Source of the DNA: Polychytrium aggregatum
Taxonomy: Eukaryota; Chytridiomycota; Chytridiomycetes; Polychytriales
Reading direction: 5' to 3'
Length of the DNA: 64,000 nucleotides
Assembly: GCF_025602895.1 (NCBI RefSeq)
Contig: NW_026516365.1
Span: 18,798-82,797 of the forward strand
Shown piece by piece: positions 57,534-64,000 of the stretch; position 1 is the first letter of the stretch, and each line of letters starts with the position of its first letter. The notes under the pieces were generated by a model. It did no database searches, had not been told where the DNA came from, and was given only the letters and a program-made list of their open reading frames with translations. The position numbers and the translations under genes are program-made.

Positions 57534-57559
57534 TGTCCCGTTTTTTATTGGATTGACTG
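57534..57559 (-). repeat. Transposon terminal inverted repeat, right
   Basis: TGTCCCGTTTTTTATTGG followed by ATTGACTG, then TA. Partner of 53776-53801. Confidence 0.92.
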
Positions 57560-57640
57560 TAAGAATGCATTACGGTGAGCTGTCTTACTTTGTCGCTTTC
57601 CCAGTTCGCTGGGGATGCGGGTATGGATGGGTTTTCCCGA

Positions 57641-57772
57641 ATTCAATATAGGCGTGATGGCAATGGTGTCCCCAAGAACATCGAGACTGCCCGATCCTGG
57701 TTCTAGAAGGCGGCCAACCAAGGCTACGAAAATGCTAGAGTCGCGCTCGAGCGCCTCGCCAAATCCAAATAA
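57641..57772 (+). pseudogene. Sel1-repeat fragment
   Basis: The plus-strand frame reads DGNGVPKNIETARSWF, then TAG, then KAANQGYENARVALERLAKSK and TAA (57770-57772). This is a recognisable Sel1 unit with an internal stop. The region before it (57562-57640) has no clear gene. It is probably the 3' remnant of another Sel1 gene beside the transposon. Confidence 0.65.
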
Positions 57773-57878
57773 TCCACTCCCATCTTGATGTACCTCCACT
57801 CCTGTGAATTATCAATAAAGATATTTTACCATACCATGGCATAGCACCGACGCATCTACGCCCGACACCGACACCACC

Positions 57879-59969
57879 ATGCAGGCCACGGACGAGCAGC
57901 ACGCGATCCTGACCCACTTTGCCGACACCGCCAACAACCTGGTCATCTCGGCCGTTCCCGGCAGCGGCAAGACCACGACGATCTCGCTGCTGGCCAAGGC
58001 CTTCCCCGAGCGCTACTTTCTTGTGCTGTCCTTTGGCCGCAACCTGCGCGAGGAGACCGTCCACAAGTTCAACCAGCTGGGTCTGCGCAATGTCCATGTC
58101 TGCACCGTGAACAGCTCGACCACGGACTACTACCAGTTCCTGTCCCCCAACGCCATTGCCCTCGACCAGCTGGTGCACATGCCCGACCGCATCATCACCC
58201 CGCCCAAGGCCGTCGATGTCTTTGTCGTCGACGAGTGCCAGGATCTCGACGAGGGCCTGAACCAGTACATCCACTGCTTCATCCGCGACCTCGAGACTTA
58301 CCAGCAGCGCCCGCTGCAGCTCGTCTTCCTGGGCGATCCGCTGCAGGCCATCTACGGCTACCGCGGCGGCGACGCCCGATATCTGACCATGGTCTCTGAT
58401 ATCTACCCGGACCGCCAATGGGGCCACTTTGGCCTCTCTGTCTCGCACCGGCTGACCGAGGGTGTGGTCGACTACATGAAGCAACACATCACCGGCATGG
58501 AGAAGGTCAAGCTCGTCGGCAGCCGCCGTCACCACCACGCCATCCGCCACGACTTGCACAGTGTCCATGATGTGGTCGAGGAGATCATCAAGCTGCACGA
58601 CCACTTCAGCGTTGCCTACGACGACATTATTATCTTGGCCAACTCCACCAAGCTCGTGCAGTACAACCGCCCCACCACTGTGGGCGAGCTCGACCAGCAG
58701 CTCACTCTGCGCCGCATCCCCCTGTTCATTGCCGGCGATCTCGCAGAGTCCAAGCTCGATTTGCAGCGCGGCAAGCTCCGGATCATGACCTTCATCCGCT
58801 CCAAGGGCCTACAGTGCCGCCACACCTTCCTGGTCGACTATGGCACCAAAAAGTTCCGATACGAGCCCCAGCTGCCGACTTCTGTCTTTGTTGCCATGAC
58901 CCGAGCCACGGATACTCTGTATCTGGTGACTCCCAAGGGCGACCAGCGGCCCGAGTTTGACCGATACCAGCGGCCTCCAGCGGTTCAGATGGAGCTGAAG
59001 CGCAAGCGAGAGGAGCTGATCACCGACCGAGCCGACAAGGCCGCCAAGCAGCCCAAGACCAAGAAGATGCTCTCGGTTGGCCAGCTGCTCTCACACCTCC
59101 CCCAACGCCAGATGATCGATGCCTTCCGCTCGGTCAACATCCGCACGGTCTATGAGGAGAGCTATCGCATCAATATCCGCAACCAGAGTACCCAGGAATA
59201 CAACGGCATCCGCCTCCACGAGGATGTCTCGGCCATCAATGGCAACGCCATCTCGATGAAGCTGGAGTTGGCTTGTATGGGCCTGATCAAGACACCCAAT
59301 CGTCGCAAGTGGCGCGAGTGCTTCAAGCATGGCAAGCAGGCACCTGTACCCAGCTGCTTCAGCTGCCCCTCGGAAATCTTTGAGCCCAGACCAGAAGACA
59401 GAGACAACGTCGAGACGAACCGCCTGATCCTGCGCCTGGCCCACTATGCCACGCTCAAGGACCAGCCTCACCTGCTGCACCAAATCAGCAGCTTGAACTG
59501 GCTGGACTCTGTCGAGTTCAATCGATGCTGCCGCAACGGATATGCTCTGCTGAAGCGCTTGTTGGCCGAAGAGCACGGTATCGCCGAACCTGAGGCGGTG
59601 CTGGCCAAGGATACCATCTTTGAGAGACCCGTGAACCTCGAGACCGAATCGTTCAAGATCAGCGGACGACTGGATATGTGGATCGAGCCGGTGCAGTCGA
59701 TGAGCCGCATCGTGATCGAGCTCAAGAGTGTGAGTATGCTCACCCCAGAGCATGTCCTGCAGACGGCGCTGTACAAGTGGATCACGGGTGCCACGCATGC
59801 ATACTGCTTCAACACCCTGACGGGCGAGATTGTGGAAGTCACCAATCCAGCCCCATCGATCGAGGCGACTTATGCGATTCTGAACAACAAGGCGCAGTAT
59901 TTGAGAGAGATGGGGAATCCCGAGTTTATTGAGAGAAATTGCTTTCCATCATTTGTGCAAGCTCCTTGA
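57879..59969 (+). CDS. UvrD-type helicase fused to a RecB-type nuclease
   Basis: 696 residues from ATG 57879. Superfamily 1 helicase motifs: I VPGSGKTT (26-33), II VVDECQD (about 113-119), III GDPLQAIYGYRGG (about 155), IV SVSHRLTEG (about 190), V FIRSKGLQCRH, VI FVAMTRATDTLYLV (about 335-350). A basic linker (KRKREE...KQPKTKK) leads to a C-terminal PD-(D/E)XK nuclease with SGRLDMW (Asp near 598), IELKS (Glu/Lys near 615) and the RecB-family QTALYKW (near 627). Likely role in recombination or repair of replicating DNA. Its 3' end overlaps the next gene's 3' end by 44 bp, convergently. Confidence 0.9.
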   Translation: MQATDEQHAILTHFADTANNLVISAVPGSGKTTTISLLAKAFPERYFLVLSFGRNLREETVHKFNQLGLRNVHVCTVNSSTTDYYQFLSPNAIALDQLVHMPDRIITPPKAVDVFVVDECQDLDEGLNQYIHCFIRDLETYQQRPLQLVFLGDPLQAIYGYRGGDARYLTMVSDIYPDRQWGHFGLSVSHRLTEGVVDYMKQHITGMEKVKLVGSRRHHHAIRHDLHSVHDVVEEIIKLHDHFSVAYDDIIILANSTKLVQYNRPTTVGELDQQLTLRRIPLFIAGDLAESKLDLQRGKLRIMTFIRSKGLQCRHTFLVDYGTKKFRYEPQLPTSVFVAMTRATDTLYLVTPKGDQRPEFDRYQRPPAVQMELKRKREELITDRADKAAKQPKTKKMLSVGQLLSHLPQRQMIDAFRSVNIRTVYEESYRINIRNQSTQEYNGIRLHEDVSAINGNAISMKLELACMGLIKTPNRRKWRECFKHGKQAPVPSCFSCPSEIFEPRPEDRDNVETNRLILRLAHYATLKDQPHLLHQISSLNWLDSVEFNRCCRNGYALLKRLLAEEHGIAEPEAVLAKDTIFERPVNLETESFKISGRLDMWIEPVQSMSRIVIELKSVSMLTPEHVLQTALYKWITGATHAYCFNTLTGEIVEVTNPAPSIEATYAILNNKAQYLREMGNPEFIERNCFPSFVQAP

Positions 59970-62772
59970 CTGCCTCAATCAATAAAGCCACAATGTTTCC
60001 ATAAGCGACGCTCTTGTACTTTGTCTCGGGATCGCCGACGGCCAGGGTGCGCTCGTGAACGACTTGTGGGATGACTTTCTCGACTTCCTGGGCAATGAGA
60101 CCGATGCATTCCTCGCGCGTGTCCTTGCGCAAGAACCGGACACCGCGCAGCCGCTTGACCTTGTCGAGTGCATCGGTGAGTGTCGAGACCTGCTTCTTGA
60201 GTCGGATATCCGAGAAGGCGGTGACATCGCCGGAGGATGTGATCGACCCGCCAACATAGAGGGAGCCGCCAATTCCGGCACCGCCAGAAACGATCAAGGC
60301 ACCGGTCGAGCTACTGCTGGATGCTGTCGAGTTGCTGATATTTACCACGCCCGAAGCATTAATTGCAGCTGCCGTTGTTGTGCCTGTGATTCCGAGTGTC
60401 CCTCCGATGCTTCCATTTCCACCGACATTGAGAGCACCGCCGATTCCAGCGCCGCCCAAAACGATCAGGGCACCCGTCGAGCTGCTGCTGGATGCCGTCG
60501 AGTTGCTGATATTCACTGCTCCAGAAGCGTTGATCGCAGCGGCCGTTGTCGTTCCTGTAATTCCGAGGGTGGATGAGAGCGTTGCTGCACCCGTCACACC
60601 CAATGTCCCTCCGACACTGGCATTACCAGTCGTGCTCAAGGTGGCTGAGTTGATCGATGTACCGACATAAAGTGACTTACCGATTCCCATACCTCCAGCC
60701 AGAGTGTGCGAACCGGTGATTGATGAGGTAGCGTCGGTGGTGTTGGTGAAGGCGACGACGCCAGAAGCATTGATCGCAGCTGCAGTTGTCGTACCTGTGA
60801 TTCCCAGTGTCCCTCCAATGCTTCCATTTCCTCCAATATTGAGAGCACCACCAATTCCGGCACCACCTGAGACGATCAAGGCACCTGTCGAGCTGCTGCT
60901 GGATGCCGTAGAATTGCTAATATTCACTGCTCCAGAAGCGTTGATCGCAGCGGCCGTTGTCGTTCCTGTAATTCCGAGCGTGGATGAGAGCGTTGCTGCA
61001 CCAGTCACACCCAATGTCCCTCCGACACTGGCATTACCAGTCGTGCTCAAGGTGGCTGAGTTGATCGATGTACCGACATAAAGTGACTTACCGATTCCCA
61101 TACCACCCGCCAAGGTGAGTGATCCGGTGGACGATGATGTGGCATCGGTGGTGTTACTCAAGGAAACGATACCTGAAGCGTTAATTGCAGCCGCGGTCGT
61201 CGTTCCGGTCACTCCCAGAGTGGATGAGAGAGTTGTGGCGGCAGTAACCGAAAGGGTGCCCCCAATGCTTCCATTTCCTCCAATATTGAGAGCACCACCG
61301 ACACCCGCACCACCAGAAACGATCAGAGCACCCGTCGAGCTGCTGCTGGATGCCGTAGAATTGCTAATATTCACTGCTCCAGAGGCATTGATTGCAGCTG
61401 CCGTTGTTGTTCCAGTGATTCCGAGAGTGGATGAGAGTGTTGTTGCGCCTGTCACCGCAAGTGCTCCTCCGATGTTAGCAGCTCCCGCGAGTCCGAGACC
61501 ACCCTTTGCCACAATTGAGCCGGTGGATGTAGTTGTCGATGCCGTGGTGCTGTTGACATAGATAGACTTGCCCGCATAGATACCTCCGCTCACCTGCAAT
61601 GCACCCGCTGGAGTCGAAGCAGCGTCCGTAGTGTCCGAGAGACTGAGTGTTGTTCCTGTGGTTGCCGATGAAAGAGCCGTGGTGCCTGTGACGGAAAGAG
61701 ATCCAAGAGTGGTCGCTCCAGCACCCAGACCCGCAAGAGTTGTCGATCCGGTCACCCCCAACGTCCCTCCCACGCTGGCATTACCAGTGGTGCTTAAGGT
61801 GGCCGAGTTGATCGAAGTGCCGACATAAAGTGACTTACCGACTCCCATACCACCCGCCAAGGTGAGTGATCCGGTGGACGATGATGTGGCATCGGTGGTG
61901 TTGCTCAAGGAAACGATACCTGAAGCGCTGATCGCGGCCGCGGTGAGTGTTCCTGTAACGCCAAGTGTGGAGGAGAGTGTGGTTGCTCCAGTCACCGCAA
62001 GTGCTCCTCCGATGTTAGCAGCTCCCGCGAGTCCGAGGCCGCCTTTTGCCACGATCGATCCTGTGGATGTGGTTGTGGATGCCGTTGTGCTGTTGACATA
62101 AATCGATTTACCCACATAGATACCTCCGCTCACCTGCAATGCACCAGCTGGAGTCGATGTGGCGTCCGTGGTGTCTGAGAGACTGAGTGTTGTTCCTGTG
62201 GTTGCCGATGAAAGAGCCGTGGTGCCTGTGACGGAAAGAGATCCAAGAGTGGTCGCTCCAGCACCCAAACCCGCAAGGGTTGTCGATCCGGTCACCCCCA
62301 ACGTCCCTCCTACGCTGGCATTACCAGTGGTGCTTAAGGTGGCCGAATTGATCGAAGTGCCGACATAGAGCGACTTGGTGATTCCCATACCTCCCGCCAG
62401 AGTGTGGGAGCCGGTGGTTGACGATGTGGAATCGGTGCTATTGGTGAAGGCAATAATCCCCGAGGCCGAGATCGCCCCCAAAGACGACGAGCCCGAAATG
62501 CTCAGGCTTGATGCAGACAGACCAGCCACAGCGCTTGCCCCCGTGACCGACAGCGTGCCGCCAATCACCGCATTGCCTGTGGTAGCAAGCGTGGCCGCGT
62601 TGACTTGGGTGCCAACCCAGAACGACTTGGCGACCGCACCGCCTCCTTGCACCGTCAAGCTGCCACCAGCCGTCGAGCTCGTCGCATCCGTTGTCGCAAA
62701 GATGGTAACGTTGTTGTTTGGATTGATTGAAAAGATATTTGGAACCGTGAATTGGTCAGGACTGACAGACAT
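59926..62772 (-). CDS. Repetitive fibre-like protein with S74 intramolecular chaperone tail
   Basis: 948 residues from ATG 62772 (MSVSPDQFTVPN); a longer frame exists, but this start follows the gap to the divergent small gene. About residues 30-840 are Gly/Ser/Thr/Ala repeats of beta-structure type (GGTLGVTG, SSSTGALIVSGG, GKSLYVGTSINSATLSTTGN). The last 100 residues carry a peptidase S74 domain, with FSDIRLKK at the self-cleavage Ser, CIGLIAQEVEKVIPQVV, and a C-terminal helix. In phage tail spikes and some giant-virus proteins this tail helps the trimer fold, then cuts itself off. A surface fibre is the likely role. Confidence 0.88.
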   Translation of the reverse strand: MSVSPDQFTVPNIFSINPNNNVTIFATTDATSSTAGGSLTVQGGGAVAKSFWVGTQVNAATLATTGNAVIGGTLSVTGASAVAGLSASSLSISGSSSLGAISASGIIAFTNSTDSTSSTTGSHTLAGGMGITKSLYVGTSINSATLSTTGNASVGGTLGVTGSTTLAGLGAGATTLGSLSVTGTTALSSATTGTTLSLSDTTDATSTPAGALQVSGGIYVGKSIYVNSTTASTTTSTGSIVAKGGLGLAGAANIGGALAVTGATTLSSTLGVTGTLTAAAISASGIVSLSNTTDATSSSTGSLTLAGGMGVGKSLYVGTSINSATLSTTGNASVGGTLGVTGSTTLAGLGAGATTLGSLSVTGTTALSSATTGTTLSLSDTTDAASTPAGALQVSGGIYAGKSIYVNSTTASTTTSTGSIVAKGGLGLAGAANIGGALAVTGATTLSSTLGITGTTTAAAINASGAVNISNSTASSSSSTGALIVSGGAGVGGALNIGGNGSIGGTLSVTAATTLSSTLGVTGTTTAAAINASGIVSLSNTTDATSSSTGSLTLAGGMGIGKSLYVGTSINSATLSTTGNASVGGTLGVTGAATLSSTLGITGTTTAAAINASGAVNISNSTASSSSSTGALIVSGGAGIGGALNIGGNGSIGGTLGITGTTTAAAINASGVVAFTNTTDATSSITGSHTLAGGMGIGKSLYVGTSINSATLSTTGNASVGGTLGVTGAATLSSTLGITGTTTAAAINASGAVNISNSTASSSSSTGALIVLGGAGIGGALNVGGNGSIGGTLGITGTTTAAAINASGVVNISNSTASSSSSTGALIVSGGAGIGGSLYVGGSITSSGDVTAFSDIRLKKQVSTLTDALDKVKRLRGVRFLRKDTREECIGLIAQEVEKVIPQVVHERTLAVGDPETKYKSVAYGNIVALLIEAVKELAQMMESNFSQ

Positions 62773-62826
62773 CTTTGCCGATGGACAATCTTTTTTTCTG
62801 CTCACCCCCTCAAGAATCCCGACCGA

Positions 62827-63078
62827 ATGTCGCTCCAGTTCGAGGATTCGCTCCCCAACCTCCATCTCTTCATTGAGAACCTCCTCTACGATCTGCTGCC
62901 CGATGAGTCCTTAGACGAGGGCTCATTGGACTATATATCGTTTTATTATCCAAAACGCACGCACGAACTCGCCTGTGTGCCGATATCCCGCTCCCTGGCC
63001 GAAGGTGTCGTCCAGGAGGTCGAGAAAAAGTTTCCCGGGGTTGCGCTCAGTTTGGTGCACCACAACCTGCAGCGCTGA
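62827..63078 (+). CDS. Small hypothetical protein
   Basis: 83 residues from ATG 62827 (MSLQFEDSL), acidic in the first half. No motif recognised. It is divergent from the fibre gene (55 bp apart), and its last 32 bp overlap the 3' end of the membrane protein gene. The tight packing suggests a real gene, but support is limited. Confidence 0.5.
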   Translation: MSLQFEDSLPNLHLFIENLLYDLLPDESLDEGSLDYISFYYPKRTHELACVPISRSLAEGVVQEVEKKFPGVALSLVHHNLQR

Positions 63079-63586
63079 TGGCGTAGCCAGCGTTAATCAG
63101 GTACGTGGCAACGAGAGGGGCGTATTCGTCCGTCAGGGGGACATTGCCGGGGAACTGCGACCAGCGGATGGCCTGGAGCATCTTCTCCTGGTCGTTGGCA
63201 AAGCTGGTGTAGATGTCGGTCATCTTGACATTCAGGCAGCCGGGGATGATGCTGGTCATCGGCGAGAACGACTCCTGCTGGGCTTTCTTTTGCTTGACGG
63301 CGGTGATGTGGTGCAGCAGGAACAAGAAGGCCAACGCAATAACCAGCGACATGGTGATATCGTGGTTCTTGATGAACAGGATCAGGGCCATGACGACCGC
63401 CTGGACAGCGGGCATCTGGGCATACTGGGAAAGCTCGAGCTGAGGCGCAAAGTGGCCGGCCATGGTGAAGAAGAACACCGTGATGATGGCGGCGAAAACG
63501 GGTTCGGTAAGTCGGTTGACCCATGGCTCGGTGTAGAGGTTGATGGATTTGTGGGCACCGTCGACGTATTGCGCATATTGATCCAT
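63047..63586 (-). CDS. Small membrane protein
   Basis: 179 residues from ATG 63586 (MDQYAQYVDGAHK). Two or three hydrophobic segments are likely membrane spans: VFAAIITVFFFTMAG (about 30-45), AVQAVVMALILFI (about 60-72) and LVIALAFLFLLHH (about 82-94). The C-terminal half is soluble and holds SIIPGCLNVKMTDIYTSF. It may be a virion membrane protein; no family recognised. Confidence 0.65.
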   Translation of the reverse strand: MDQYAQYVDGAHKSINLYTEPWVNRLTEPVFAAIITVFFFTMAGHFAPQLELSQYAQMPAVQAVVMALILFIKNHDITMSLVIALAFLFLLHHITAVKQKKAQQESFSPMTSIIPGCLNVKMTDIYTSFANDQEKMLQAIRWSQFPGNVPLTDEYAPLVATYLINAGYAISAAGCGAPN

Positions 63587-63615
63587 GTGTGAAACTGAAC
63601 TTTGGGAGGTGTCTG

Positions 63616-63993
63616 CTACTGAACCAATAGAATTTTTTTTTGGTCCTGGTACAGTCTGAGAAGCCTCGGCGGCGGGGTCGATCGATAGTAGCAGCTCTGT
63701 GGCTCTCGTTCAATGTCCAAGTCCAGTCGACTCGTTTGGACTTGGACCACTTCGATGACAGCAAGCATCGTCGAGGCCGGAACGCACAATTGGAAAAACT
63801 CAAAGAGCGCAGGATGCGGCTGGTACACTCGGTTCAGATGCGGGCACTGCTGGTACTGCCGCACCAGTTTCAACAACCCGACCGAAAACGCCGACCGCCC
63901 GATCGCAGCAAGAATGTAAAAGACGTTCGGTGACAGGTACAGTAGATTGTGGATGAGCTCTCCCGGGAACCGCTTGGTCTTGGTGGCAATCAT
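63616..63993 (-). CDS. Hypothetical membrane-associated protein, possibly 5'-partial
   Basis: 125 residues from ATG 63993, but the frame stays open to the window edge, so the true start may lie outside. It has hydrophobic stretches (LLYLSPNVFYILAAIG, LFEFFQLCVPASTMLAVIEVV) and a polar, Arg-rich end. No family recognised. Confidence 0.45.
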   Translation of the reverse strand: MIATKTKRFPGELIHNLLYLSPNVFYILAAIGRSAFSVGLLKLVRQYQQCPHLNRVYQPHPALFEFFQLCVPASTMLAVIEVVQVQTSRLDLDIEREPQSCYYRSTPPPRLLRLYQDQKKILLVQ

Positions 63994-64000
63994 GCACAGC

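Larger units (their letters stand above)
53776..57559 (-). mobile_element. Tc1/mariner-type transposon carrying a Fanzor nuclease
   Basis: 3784 bp flanked by TA (53774-53775, 57560-57561), the target duplication of Tc1/mariner and IS630 elements. The 26-bp terminal inverted repeats match at 22 of 26 positions. Two genes on the minus strand: a DD34E transposase (broken) and then a Fanzor-like nuclease (intact). It inserted among Sel1-type genes. A partial relic lies at 2398-2715. Confidence 0.93.

Noticed and set aside
57735-58604. 289-codon minus-strand frame over the helicase start
   Set aside because: Opposite strand of a clear SF1 helicase with all motifs; no independent signal.
60055-62914. 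Several plus-strand frames of 60-180 codons opposite the fibre gene
   Set aside because: Repetitive Val/Pro/Ala products mirror the fibre repeats; the minus-strand frame carries the S74 domain.

Overview
The window looks like eukaryote-associated DNA: dense, apparently intronless genes of giant-virus (nucleocytoplasmic large DNA virus) type, broken up by full-length chromodomain Ty3/gypsy LTR retrotransposons and by one Tc1/mariner-type DNA transposon that carries a Fanzor (eukaryotic TnpB-like) RNA-guided nuclease. The virus-like set is dTMP kinase, a UvrD-type helicase fused to a RecB-type nuclease, a collagen-like-length repetitive fibre with an S74 chaperone tail, F-box and Sel1 proteins, an LRR protein, and several lineage-specific paralogue families. 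Self-priming chromoviruses are best known from fungi, so an endogenised giant virus in a fungus or related protist is the simplest reading. A free giant-virus genome invaded by host retroelements is the alternative. No database search was possible; all homology calls come from motifs and from comparing parts of the window with each other.

Layout. 1-2362: 5'-truncated member of a two-gene family (second copy 47409-49448). 2398-2916: transposon relic, duplicated promoter DNA, two 33-bp repeats. 2917-15677: retrotransposon RT-1, itself split by RT-2 (8248-14649). 15678-16302: the rest of the 33-bp array. 16309-18914: two genes and one fragment of an unknown paralogue family (third full member at 50843-51691). 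19248-20483: F-box/Sel1-like gene, duplicated at 45325-46560. 21024-34545: one F-box gene split by RT-4 (21955-33833), which itself carries RT-3 (26234-32640), a sibling of RT-2. 34741-38678: unknown gene and LRR gene. 38953-39023: tRNA-like relic. 39167-45241: RT-5 on the minus strand. 49526-50812: 53/54-bp satellite. 51969-53437: dTMP kinase and a Sel1 gene. 53508-57772: Sel1 gene remnants around the Fanzor transposon (53776-57559). 57879-64000: helicase-nuclease, S74 fibre, small and membrane proteins.

Retroelements make up about 30.7 kb, nearly half the window. Each has matching LTRs with no difference I could see, and a perfect 5-bp target duplication (GCCCG, GTCTG, ACATG, GGAGG, CCAAG), so all look recent. 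Three of the four families carry a primer site complementary to their own transcript 5' end; the fourth uses an initiator tRNA-Met-type site. All express Pol in the -1 frame, and three families have a textbook GGGAAAY slippery heptamer just before the gag stop.
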